From the NCBI RefSeq assembly GCF_022429625.1, contig NZ_CP092483.1:310001-374000 (forward strand): DNA of 64,000 nt, written 5' to 3'. Of this stretch, positions 8,557 through 17,292 are shown in pieces (position 1 is the first letter of the stretch; the number at the start of each line of letters is the position of its first letter). The position numbers and the translations under genes were made by a program. Source of the stretch: Devosia lacusdianchii (lineage in GTDB: Bacteria > Pseudomonadota > Alphaproteobacteria > Rhizobiales > Devosiaceae). A model generated the notes under the pieces. The model ran no database searches. It was not told the origin of the DNA and saw only the letters and a program-made list of their open reading frames with translations.

Positions 8557-9124
8557 GAGCGGAGTGGCGCCGCTGGCATGGAGCGTGGTCTGCGGGACAG
8601 ATTGTCGGCAGGAAGGCGCTGCAGGCGACGCAGTCGATGCGGAAGAGGCTGAGTTGGGGCGGGGCGCCGGTGAGGGCTTGCGGAGCGAGCGTGACGCGGC
8701 AAGCGTTGAGTGATCTGGCTGGACGGCTCGACCCGGAAGTGCGGCTCGCTGGGGCGTGCCTGCCTGGCAGATTCGTCGGGAAAGACCAGGAGAAAGCAAA
8801 GATCACGGGTATCAACACCGCACCTTCACGATCGCGGGTGTCGAAAACAACTTAGAGGGGTCTTGGTTGGCAGGCATCGGGTGCCCATAGAGGACGGTAC
8901 GGCCAGCGTTTCGCGTGACCTCGCTGAACAGGTCGTTGGTTTGGAAGGTCCCGGATGAGACGGCACGGCAAGCATCGAGCGTGATTCAGCGGGCTGGCTC
9001 GGGCGGGGAGAGTATCTACGGCGCCCGACACCCGCGAAAACTTCTGCCAAGGCCAGTTGCGCGGATCACCCGCTTTGGTTAGTTTGCGCCCTGTTCAGCC
9101 GGGGCCCGCCCCCGCCTTACGGAT
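8557..9124. other. Gene-less stretch upstream of tRNA-Arg
   Basis: 568 bases with no convincing protein. Short frames here lack ribosome sites and family resemblance. Three loosely similar segments (about 8695-8731, 8893-8936, 8960-9002) share a pattern of CGGCAAGC, GAGTGAT or GCGTGA, and GGCTCG, and may be decayed copies of one another. Confidence 0.4.
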
Positions 9125-9201
<77 letters not shown>

Positions 9202-9925
9202 AATCTTTCTTTTGTTTTCAACCTGGAGAATGGCTGCCGCCTACTTGGGTGACGCCGGGCGCGATAAATTGCAACCATTGCTACCTGCCGATGTCCATAG
9301 GTTAGCGCGCCTCGGCGTCGAATCTGAAGGGCAACCGGTGGTTTTCTCCCTTGGTGGTCGCGCTCACTATCAGATCCGCGCAAGTCGTGATCGGAAAGCA
9401 GATTTTCGGACACGTGAGCCGCGGCTTCCTCGCCCGCTCCCGAGATCGTGGTAGGAGCAAGCCGCTAGAGCGAGACCGCTACCGACCAGCGCTCGATCCC
9501 GCGATTACCGCATCTTTGAGAAGTCGGCGCAGTTGATCTCTCACGTTGCTTAGGCTACGGGCGCATATAGCAGCTGGCCGCGGCTGCATTGGACGCGCTG
9601 GAGTGGTTGATCGAGAACGCGTACATGTAAGAGCCGAACTCTCTTTAACTTTCAGCTACTGCGCCGCACCAACGCGCGGTGAGCCCGGCGCCCCGGTAAC
9701 TTAGTCCTCCGTAAACCCTACCCTTCGCAGCCAGCTCCAAAATGCGTGGTAGTAAGATTGAGTTCATAAAGCGATCGACGGCGAACTTGCCATAAGCCGG
9801 ACGGAACGGGGGGCAGGGGGCTGGTGGTCCATTGATGTGTGGGGAACTGAATTGCTGTTGGGTACCTAATATACCAGCATGGCGTGTGCTTGATCGCGGG
9901 GAATGACGGCCAAGAGGATAGATAC
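9202..9925. other. Gene-less stretch downstream of tRNA-Arg
   Basis: 724 bases with no supportable gene, integrase fragment or insertion-sequence end that I can recognise. I did not see a second copy of the tRNA 3' end here that would mark an attachment site. Confidence 0.5.
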
Positions 9926-10405
9926 ATGACGGAATTAGAATCGCACGCTCCGCGTGCCTCGAAAACTATTGATGAGGTCGCTGTCGGTGATCGGATCGAT
10001 GTACATTATGTCATTACCGACGATGACCTGAGGAAATTCGCAGAACTATCCGGCGACTATAATCCGGTGCACTTCGATGATGAATATGCGAGTCGTAGTA
10101 TTTTCGGACAGCGTATTGCTCACGGGCTCATTTCACTCGCTAAGTTTTCGGGTATTTTTGGGATGGATCTGCCGGGCTTGGGGACGCTGTGGGACAGCCA
10201 AGAAGTCAAGTTTCTTGCCCCAGTGTTCCTCGATACTCCTTACACTGCGGTAGCACTAGTTCATAGCGTCGAGAGCAAGCGGGTCTTTGTTGACACCTGG
10301 GTTGAAGATGCACAGGGTAATCGGGTGATCGAAGGACGTGGTTGCGTCATTCCCATTACAGAACGCCAGCGAAAGCGTGTTGCTGATTGGATCATATCAG
10401 CATAG
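9926..10405 (+). CDS. MaoC-family (R)-specific enoyl-CoA hydratase-like protein
   Basis: A 159-residue hot-dog-fold protein. It carries the hydratase-2 signature with the catalytic Asp and His: SGDYNPVHFDDEYA followed by FGQRIAHGLISLAKFSG. Family members such as PhaJ hydrate trans-2-enoyl-CoA to (R)-3-hydroxyacyl-CoA, and this length is typical for single-domain members. ATG 9926 is preceded by AGAGGATAG. An in-frame upstream ATG (9884) lacks such a site. The gene stands isolated between two roughly 600-700-base gene-less stretches and is visibly less GC-rich than its neighbours, suggesting horizontal transfer. An acyl supply role for the adjacent polysaccharide locus is possible but speculative. 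Confidence 0.88.
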   Translation: MTELESHAPRASKTIDEVAVGDRIDVHYVITDDDLRKFAELSGDYNPVHFDDEYASRSIFGQRIAHGLISLAKFSGIFGMDLPGLGTLWDSQEVKFLAPVFLDTPYTAVALVHSVESKRVFVDTWVEDAQGNRVIEGRGCVIPITERQRKRVADWIISA

Positions 10406-11001
10406 GGCAGCGCGGTAGTTGTTGGTAAATGCTCCTTAACAAGTCTAAATGGACGGATAAGTGGAGCGGTTGCGTGCCTGCAACCCGCGTTTTGTCGTGT
10501 CCATTAATGCCGAGCGCGTCTTTAGGCGGTGGGAATGTGGCTACGGCGGATATTTTGGATGTTGGCGCGGACTAGTCATTGTCGGATATGCACCAGCATA
10601 ACTCCACGCTGGCGTCGCAATGACGCGCCGCAGTAAAGAGGAAATCGACTGTCAACGGTCGATAATCTTGTCGAGGTCCGAATAGTGGCGGGTAATGGTG
10701 GTCAACTTTGTCAAAGGGCTAGAATTCTATGGACCAATGCGCCATCGGCTCTGAACAAGACACGCTTCCAGTTCACTTCGTTGCCGTCTCATACTTCAGT
10801 GTGTCTTTGATATCCAGCGCTGGCGCTAGCGTGCCAGTCTGCGGCGGCACCTGGAGGGGCAGCGCAGGCCCGGCAAGGCCTGTCGAAGCATGTGTAGATA
10901 AATGGGTGGTCGACTTAGCCTGAATGCCCACGGCGAGTCGTGACTATCAATTCAACTGAACTAGGAAGGGCGTTCATGCTAGGCAATGCGTCCCACGCAA
11001 G
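10406..11001. other. Gene-less stretch before the polysaccharide locus
   Basis: 596 bases without a supportable gene. The one short frame (10729-10923) has no ribosome site or recognisable domain. It presumably holds the promoter of the 11002 gene; I could not assign clear -35/-10 boxes. Confidence 0.4.
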
Positions 11002-12723
11002 GTGAACAGTCGCTTCATGATTCCTAGTATCGCCTATCCACTGCCGCTGGGCTGGCCCGACTTCACCCCGCTGTTTTTTTCGGCCCTGCTGCTAAGTCTA
11101 CTCGTTGCGGTCTTGGCATTGCGGCAGGTCTTGGTTAATCCATGGCGGCTGGTCCGTCCGGCGTTGCTTTTTGCCGGACTCTTTAATCTTCTGTTTCAGT
11201 GGCCATCGGTCGTATTCGCAAGCGCTTTTGCGGCCGATTTGCCCAATGTCGTTCTATTCTATGCCGCCATTCATTTAACGCCGCTCCTGCTGATTGGCTG
11301 GGTTTTTGTTTCCCCACGACTTGATGTGACGAATGGGGGCGTAGGCGGGGCAACATTCACACCTTGGCACTTTGTCATTCCCATCGTCGTGCTCGGCACC
11401 GCAGCAGGACTGTTTCTAGCGCGGATGCCGTTTGACTGCACGGCGCTGTTTGCAATGCTGGCAGATCCAGCCATGACGATGCTTGCGCGTGAGTTCACGA
11501 TCAAGTTCGCCAATTCAACGTTGGCGACCACTTCCTATGGCGCGCTGGTCAATACGGCTGCACCGATCGTGGTTGCGCTGGCATTGTGGCAGATGATGCA
11601 GGCTGTTCGGCAGCGCAGGCCGGTTCGGTGTGCAATGTGGCTCGTGCTGATCGTGATTGCAGCGGGCCTTGTCCTGATCGGCGGCGCCAAGGGCAATTTG
11701 GTGCCCAGTTTCATCGTAGCCTTTGCTGCAGTGCTTGGCTGGAGCAATTCGCTTCGCTCCCGTGCTTTGGCGGCCTGTGGCCTGGCTGTGGCTCTGGTGA
11801 GCTGTTTGGTGATAGTGGAATTGGCTAGGGAAAGGCCCTCGGGCGGCAATGGCGTCGCGTACGACTTTCCGATGTGTACCGTGCGCCTGAACACCTGTGC
11901 CGGGAGCATGGATCTCGTCGCCTCTCTCCAGCGCGACGAAGCTCTAGGATTATCAAGGCAGCAGATAACCGACCTTTCCCGACGGCTGGCGCTGCTTTGC
12001 CGCACCGACGCTGCCGCCTCCGATGCGAAGGGCGACGCACGTGTCATGGTGGCGAGCCTGGGCGGCGCCGACCCCTGGCAAAATCTGGTGTCGGCGGATG
12101 ACCTGCGTGATCGACAGCGCTATCTGGCCGTTGCACAAGTGGACGGAGCAACCGTCGCATTGTCGATCCAATATGGCCCGATGACCGAGCGTATCTTGCC
12201 CTATATCGGCAGCATCGGTTATCGAGCTCTTGTCGTGCCTATCCAAGCGGCAGCCTGGCATTATCTTTATGTGGCCGAACATGGCGCGCCAGGTCTAATG
12301 GCACTGCCAATTGGCCGACGCCTGATGGGTGGAGAGGTGATCAATATGCCCCAACTGGTATATCAGGCTTACGGATCGATCTATTCGGGCGGCGATGTCA
12401 CCAGTACCAGCACCGCTCCAACCGGATTCGCGCTAGCCTATCCCGCGTATCTGGGCGTGCCCGGCGTGGCATTGGTAGTCGGATTGCTGGTGTCGTTCGA
12501 TGCCGTTTTCATGATGCTGGCAAAACAGCTTGGGCGGCCGGCTCTGCCGCTAGCTGGTGGACTGGCAGCAGTCTCTACGATGAATTTCCTGCTGTCGGAC
12601 TTTCTCACCAGCTTGGGGTCGCATGGTGGCCTCGCAGCAGTCGCAATCATTGGGATGTTTGCGCTTGTGGAGAGGTTAGTGACCAGCAGGGGCGGCGGAG
12701 GGCTGCGTGGTAAAGGGGGATAG
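11002..12723 (+). CDS. Polytopic membrane protein of the polysaccharide locus (candidate polymerase)
   Basis: A 573-residue protein with about ten to twelve hydrophobic segments. Between them is a large non-membrane loop (around residues 280-400) that includes a Cys pair (MCTVRLNTCAG). Residue composition and layout (many TM helices plus one big periplasmic loop) resemble O-antigen/exopolysaccharide polymerases, but I do not recognise a specific family motif. It starts at GTG 11002 or, five codons later, ATG 11017; both share the upstream AAGG. It precedes a GT-C glycosyltransferase on the same strand with a 67-nt gap, so the two may be co-transcribed. A Wzy-like role is inference from position and topology only. 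Confidence 0.6.
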   Translation: MNSRFMIPSIAYPLPLGWPDFTPLFFSALLLSLLVAVLALRQVLVNPWRLVRPALLFAGLFNLLFQWPSVVFASAFAADLPNVVLFYAAIHLTPLLLIGWVFVSPRLDVTNGGVGGATFTPWHFVIPIVVLGTAAGLFLARMPFDCTALFAMLADPAMTMLAREFTIKFANSTLATTSYGALVNTAAPIVVALALWQMMQAVRQRRPVRCAMWLVLIVIAAGLVLIGGAKGNLVPSFIVAFAAVLGWSNSLRSRALAACGLAVALVSCLVIVELARERPSGGNGVAYDFPMCTVRLNTCAGSMDLVASLQRDEALGLSRQQITDLSRRLALLCRTDAAASDAKGDARVMVASLGGADPWQNLVSADDLRDRQRYLAVAQVDGATVALSIQYGPMTERILPYIGSIGYRALVVPIQAAAWHYLYVAEHGAPGLMALPIGRRLMGGEVINMPQLVYQAYGSIYSGGDVTSTSTAPTGFALAYPAYLGVPGVALVVGLLVSFDAVFMMLAKQLGRPALPLAGGLAAVSTMNFLLSDFLTSLGSHGGLAAVAIIGMFALVERLVTSRGGGGLRGKGG

Positions 12724-12790
12724 CTCGATCTAGCAGACTGAGGGCCCCTCCCAGAATAGAGCCCCGCAACACAGGACAAGAAATACGAAA

Positions 12791-15268
12791 ATGCCGATAA
12801 CGTCGTCACCGAGCTGGGCCATGTTTGCCGGTCTGGTCTTGGTCTCCAGTTTCAGCGGCATATCGCTGGCACGGATGGTGCGCTGGCAGGTCCGTGCGGT
12901 TGCGGCAGGCGTCGTCATCGGCTTCGGGTTGTGCCTGGCTCCGTTCCTGGCGGGATTGGCAGCTGTGGTAGTCCTGACGGTGCTACCAGGAGCATCGATA
13001 GAGAACCACATTGGTTTCGCCTATGCCATTGTGGCCCTTCTTGGCCTACTTGCCATTCCCGCCTGGAAAAGGCAGGAGGCAATTGTGGTGCAAGACCGGT
13101 GGGTCGGTTCATGGTTGATCCTGGTCCTTGTCGGCGCATGGGCGCTCTCGCTGATTGGCTATTCGACCAATCTACCCCTGTTCGAAAACGATTCCCTGGA
13201 ATATGCGACGTATGCTCGCCTCCTGCTCGAGACGCGGTCCATATTGACCTATCCGGCGCTCGATCCGTCGATCGGCAATATCGGATTCTACCATCCGATT
13301 ACTCACCCACCGCTCTACCCCGCCTTTATCTATCTGTCTGCCGCGCTCGAGGGGACGGCTGATACGCCCGGCATCATGCGGTTGATAACCGTATGGTTTG
13401 CCCTGGCAGGGGTAGTGCTGGTTATGACGCTGGGCCGGATGCGATCGGCCGTCGCTGGGGCGGCTGCGGCACTGGTGCTGATTTCGACGCCCTTGTTCTA
13501 CCTGGGGGCAGGCGCCTCGTTGATCGATGCGCTGCCAGCCGCCGGCGTGGCGCTGATGCTCGCAGTGCTTGGTGCCAGCGAAGGTGGCGCGTTGAGCCGC
13601 GGTGTGCTGGTGGGCTGCGCACTGGGTTGTTCGCTCTGGACACATTCACAAGCGATTCTGCTGGTGCCGATAGCCATTGTCGTTCTCATGCTGCAATTTG
13701 GGACCAGTCGCTGGAAGCAAGGGGTCTTGTCTTCTGTTGCGGCCGCGTTGGTTTGCGGCGCCCTGGCTGTGTGGCCCTATATTCGCAACGTGATGCTGTT
13801 CGGTTCACCGATCAGCGACAACCCTCTCATATTCAGTCTGCCCAATCTCGCCTGGGATGACTATTTCAGTATCGCACGCGGGATCGACAGCCCCATGGCG
13901 GTCGTCCAATATGGAATCCTCAAAGGCTGGTTCTCGCCACTCTCATTCGGACTGTCATTTTGGCTGATGACCGGTGGGCTGATCGCAACGCTGGCGGGTC
14001 TAGAAAGAGCAGGGTTTCGGCGCGTCTTGGCCGAGGGTGCTGGGGCGGTCGATACCGGCCAGAACATCCTCCTGACCAGTCTTTATGTTGTCGCCATCTA
14101 CCTCGCGGGCGTGACGTTGTCCTCGCTGGCAGGCATGGACATCATGATCAAGAATGATCGCTATCTTCTCATCATCCTGCCGCCTGTCGCATTGTTGGGC
14201 GGTGAGTGCTTCCGGGTCTTGCTGAGCTGGCTTTTTGGACAGCTGACGTCGTCCAGGCGGTGGGCTCGCGAAATTTCGGCCATGATTCTGTTTGCGCTTA
14301 CATGCGTGCTGACCGTCAATTACCTCTTGTTTGGTCTTTATCTGCCCTGGAGTCGCTTTGGGAGCTACGGGGTGCCTGCCGGCTCGCAGCAGCCAAGCGG
14401 CGAGAGCCAGGAGCGCAGGTTGCTCGCGGCAAACCCCAACACCCAGGCCATGCTCTGGCTGGAGGCGTTCACGCCTGCCGACACCGTTGTGCTCGCTATG
14501 CGGCCCGCCGACATGTACTATAGTGGACGCCGTATGTTGAGCTTCGTGGACCCTGAACTGGTGCCGTTCTACAAGGCGATATCCGCGGACGAGGCAGCGG
14601 CGGAGCTACGGCGGCTCGGTGTCAGCTACATTCAGGCGCCAGACTACTATATTCCCACGATGTACAACTCGCAGCTTCAAAGCCTCTTGGCAGCGCCAGA
14701 CTTGGCGACGTTGGTGTTTGATGACCAGGGCGTGCAGCTTTATCGCCTGACCGACAGCGAAAAGCTGGTCGTATCGACAGTCGACTTGTCGCCTGATACG
14801 CGGCAATGGTATTCCGCGCCGCAGGCCATACTCCTAGGCCGACATCTCTCGGCGGCAGTCGTGGATGAAAGGCCCCTCCCTGCTGGAGGCGCCTCCAGCA
14901 TGGCCATGCCCCTGGGCATTCTAAACAGGGACGTGACGACGGTCTTGTCGCTTGGTCATGGCCTGGCTTATCGCGAGAGTTACGACGACTTGCCGACCTT
15001 GGAAGCCGATGCCGAATACCGACTGAGTATGTGGTTCTCCGGCCGCGGCTATGTCAGGGTATTTGTCTATCAGGTGCCCGAGAATTCGTCTGGGAACGCA
15101 CGGCCATATCGACTGGGTGAATTCGTGCTATCGGATACGAAACCCGATTTCAGTTTTGAGCGCCGGTTTCTGGCATCTCCAACAAGTGGGCGTCTGGGGA
15201 TCGAGGTCCAGCACGTCGGCAATTCCACGCTGACCTTGACCGAGGCCTCACTGGAACAGTTGGAGTGA
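12791..15268 (+). CDS. GT-C (GT39/ArnT-like) membrane glycosyltransferase
   Basis: An 825-residue protein with about a dozen N-terminal TM helices and a C-terminal extracytoplasmic region of about 300 residues. The first loop carries FENDSLEYATYARLLLE, an acidic motif like the catalytic Asp loop of PMT/ArnT enzymes, followed by THPPLYPAFIYL. Such enzymes move a sugar from a polyprenyl-phosphate carrier onto an acceptor on the outer side of the inner membrane. It is clearly homologous along most of its length to the 810-residue protein at 30209-32641: both share NVxLFGxPISDNP, LAWDxYFxIxRGxDS, YGxLKGWF and the C-terminal PADSVVFSLKPSDMYY-like stretch. ATG 12791 follows AGGACAAG. The gene ends shortly before the convergent deacetylase gene. 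Confidence 0.8.
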   Translation: MPITSSPSWAMFAGLVLVSSFSGISLARMVRWQVRAVAAGVVIGFGLCLAPFLAGLAAVVVLTVLPGASIENHIGFAYAIVALLGLLAIPAWKRQEAIVVQDRWVGSWLILVLVGAWALSLIGYSTNLPLFENDSLEYATYARLLLETRSILTYPALDPSIGNIGFYHPITHPPLYPAFIYLSAALEGTADTPGIMRLITVWFALAGVVLVMTLGRMRSAVAGAAAALVLISTPLFYLGAGASLIDALPAAGVALMLAVLGASEGGALSRGVLVGCALGCSLWTHSQAILLVPIAIVVLMLQFGTSRWKQGVLSSVAAALVCGALAVWPYIRNVMLFGSPISDNPLIFSLPNLAWDDYFSIARGIDSPMAVVQYGILKGWFSPLSFGLSFWLMTGGLIATLAGLERAGFRRVLAEGAGAVDTGQNILLTSLYVVAIYLAGVTLSSLAGMDIMIKNDRYLLIILPPVALLGGECFRVLLSWLFGQLTSSRRWAREISAMILFALTCVLTVNYLLFGLYLPWSRFGSYGVPAGSQQPSGESQERRLLAANPNTQAMLWLEAFTPADTVVLAMRPADMYYSGRRMLSFVDPELVPFYKAISADEAAAELRRLGVSYIQAPDYYIPTMYNSQLQSLLAAPDLATLVFDDQGVQLYRLTDSEKLVVSTVDLSPDTRQWYSAPQAILLGRHLSAAVVDERPLPAGGASSMAMPLGILNRDVTTVLSLGHGLAYRESYDDLPTLEADAEYRLSMWFSGRGYVRVFVYQVPENSSGNARPYRLGEFVLSDTKPDFSFERRFLASPTSGRLGIEVQHVGNSTLTLTEASLEQLE

Positions 15269-15294
15269 CGGCAGAGCGCGCAGGATATACGTAT

Positions 15295-16080
15295 CTATCG
15301 CGCATGCTTTCGTTCCGGGCGCCTGACCAATCTGAGAAGGCGCTTTACCCCATTGGCAGCGGTATCGATCGCAAATTGGCGGGACCAGTTCCAACCCGGC
15401 TCGTTCCAGCGTTCTGGATGCACATTGATCTGTATCAGCTGGGCCCGCCTGCTACGCAAATAGGCACATACGTCATCGGAAGATTGAACCGAGGCTTCCC
15501 ATTTCGCGTCACCGAGGTAGTCGCGCAAATTAGATTTTGACTGGCCGAAAGTGCGCCCACTGTCAGTGAAGAAAATATAATTCGCATAGTCGAAGGATAA
15601 CACGCCATCGATTACATCATACTGGGCGAAATCAACATGATCCCAGAGGGTCATGTTGTTTTCCCGGGATAGCGGACTTCCATGCATCACGATCGATTGG
15701 ATGGGGGCGATTTGCCTGAGCCGAGCGAGGTTTGTCTCAAACAGTTCGATGGCCCTTGCTGCATTGCCGCCCGCAAGGGACCAATCTTCGTAGTGATAGC
15801 CGATTTCGTGACCAAGGTTGGCGATGGCCTCGATCTTGGCGACATCGAAGGCGGATCCGACGACTCGAAAATAGTAGGTACTGCGAATGCCGAGGCCGTG
15901 CTCGATTAGGGCCATGTTCAGCGCATTTTCGGGCCGACGATCGACGTCATGCCGAACCATGACCCCACTGCTGGACCCTTGCTGTAATTTCACATACCAC
16001 TCGTGAAGGGGATGGATATCATAGCCGGCTTCGATAGCCGATTGCATGATGTCGGTGTATTTTCTTGGCGTGAAGTCCAA
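15295..16080 (-). CDS. Polysaccharide deacetylase-like protein (NodB-type fold)
   Basis: A 261-residue protein. It shows the metal-dependent deacetylase pattern: VMVRHDVDRRPENAL (Asp pair of motif 1), GHEIGYHYEDW (the His motif), IVMHGSPLS, and the late NVHPERW histidine. Members remove N- or O-acetyl groups from sugars, and here the acceptor would be a locus-specific amino sugar. The start appears to be TTG 16080, preceded by GACGAGG and 27 nt after the upstream acyltransferase stop; an ATG is available only further in. No signal peptide is seen, so it would act in the cytoplasm on a precursor. It is the last gene of a three-gene minus-strand unit. Confidence 0.75.
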   Translation of the reverse strand: MDFTPRKYTDIMQSAIEAGYDIHPLHEWYVKLQQGSSSGVMVRHDVDRRPENALNMALIEHGLGIRSTYYFRVVGSAFDVAKIEAIANLGHEIGYHYEDWSLAGGNAARAIELFETNLARLRQIAPIQSIVMHGSPLSRENNMTLWDHVDFAQYDVIDGVLSFDYANYIFFTDSGRTFGQSKSNLRDYLGDAKWEASVQSSDDVCAYLRSRRAQLIQINVHPERWNEPGWNWSRQFAIDTAANGVKRLLRLVRRPERKHAR

Positions 16081-16107
16081 GTCAGCCTCGTCTTGGAATG
16101 GTTTCGA

Positions 16108-17217
16108 TCAATGCAGGTTTTGTCCGGCGGGGTCGCGCAGTGTCCGCAGTCCAAAACGGCGGCAAAATTCTTCAAAATCATCGGTGACCGCGGACCCTTT
16201 CCGCGAGCGAACCCTGCTTTCTATGTCGAGCCAGCACCTGTCAGCGGCGGACAATTCAGAACGTTGTTGTGCCCTCAATGCCACCAGGGAAACCATTAGG
16301 TCGAAGTCGGAATTGCCTCTGATTGCCGAGGCGAAATCATCTGCCACCCAAACAAAGATGATGCGGTGCAGTCTTCTCGACTTGTCAGTGATGGTCATCC
16401 ACCGAGGATATTGCTCCCGGTCGATCTCGGCATGGAGGCCATGGTGTCTGCACCAGTCGGCATAGTCGACTATCAGCTTCTTAAGCAGGTCGGCTTTGAA
16501 CTTGGGTGTTGCCTCTCGACGGAAGGAATAATCCTCCCTGGTCGCCTTGGCAGGATTACCCACCGCAAGCGCGCCCGCGGCGATGCGGCCAGACACGCAT
16601 GCATCGGCGCTGACAATCGCCCCGTGTCCCACTTTTGACCCAGCCAATACCGTGACACGCCATGCTATCCAAGCTTCATCCTCAATGGTGATGGGTGCGA
16701 AGCGAACTGGGTTTCCGTCGAAGCCGTTGGGCCAGAGGCCGTGAGTGAAGAATAGGCAATGTCCACCTATACCAACATCGTTACCAATCGTTACAGGCTC
16801 GGAAGTATTGATGAACGACCATTCCATCAGGATGCAGTTACTGCCCATGTGCAATGCTGAGCGCGGCGTTTGCATGCCTCCCACGACAACTTGATTGTTG
16901 ATGCGGGTTGCTTCGCCAATCGTCATAACGGCCGTAATCAGGACGCTCATCATGCCAATTTGGACACGATCCGAGAGCACAATCTCCCGCCCTACAATTA
17001 TGGACAACAGCCCTATCTTGACGTCGTCTCCGATAGTTACATCTTGGCCGACAACGACTGAACCAAAAGCAAACTTGACATTTCTACCAATTTTGTAGCC
17101 GCGGCGCGAATATGTCCACTGCTTGAGACGACTTGGCATCCAGCCAAACAGAACTAGCTCTCGAAGGGGCAGTTTCTCGACTCGGGTCAGCATGCAATCG
17201 CTCCGTTTGTCAGACAT
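16108..17217 (-). CDS. Left-handed beta-helix acyltransferase with C-terminal extension
   Basis: A 369-residue protein. Residues about 40-230 are hexapeptide repeats (VTIGDDVKIG, VTIGNDVGIGG, APITIEDEAWIAW, VGHGAIVSADACVSG, ALAVGNPAK), the trimeric acetyl/acyl-CoA transferase fold. A roughly 135-residue C-terminal extension (from about residue 235) is Arg/Trp-rich, probably helical, and not part of the repeat fold; I do not recognise it. ATG 17217 has an excellent AGGAG ribosome site. It lies 75 nt after the PglF-like gene and just before the deacetylase gene. O- or N-acylation of a surface sugar is the likely role. Confidence 0.78.
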   Translation of the reverse strand: MSDKRSDCMLTRVEKLPLRELVLFGWMPSRLKQWTYSRRGYKIGRNVKFAFGSVVVGQDVTIGDDVKIGLLSIIVGREIVLSDRVQIGMMSVLITAVMTIGEATRINNQVVVGGMQTPRSALHMGSNCILMEWSFINTSEPVTIGNDVGIGGHCLFFTHGLWPNGFDGNPVRFAPITIEDEAWIAWRVTVLAGSKVGHGAIVSADACVSGRIAAGALAVGNPAKATREDYSFRREATPKFKADLLKKLIVDYADWCRHHGLHAEIDREQYPRWMTITDKSRRLHRIIFVWVADDFASAIRGNSDFDLMVSLVALRAQQRSELSAADRCWLDIESRVRSRKGSAVTDDFEEFCRRFGLRTLRDPAGQNLH

Positions 17218-17292
17218 GCTCTCCTATTGGCGTGAATGTCTGGGATCAAGCGGTAAGTCTGCACAATTTCCTGTTGTCTGGATGAGGCGAGA

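Noticed and set aside
7519..8799. 426-residue minus-strand frame
   Set aside because: It is antisense to the CASTOR/POLLUX-type channel gene, is rich in His/Arg/Gly as expected of a shadow frame, and has no recognisable domain.
10729..10923. 64-residue plus-strand frame in a gene-less stretch
   Set aside because: No ribosome site, signal or domain; too short to support.
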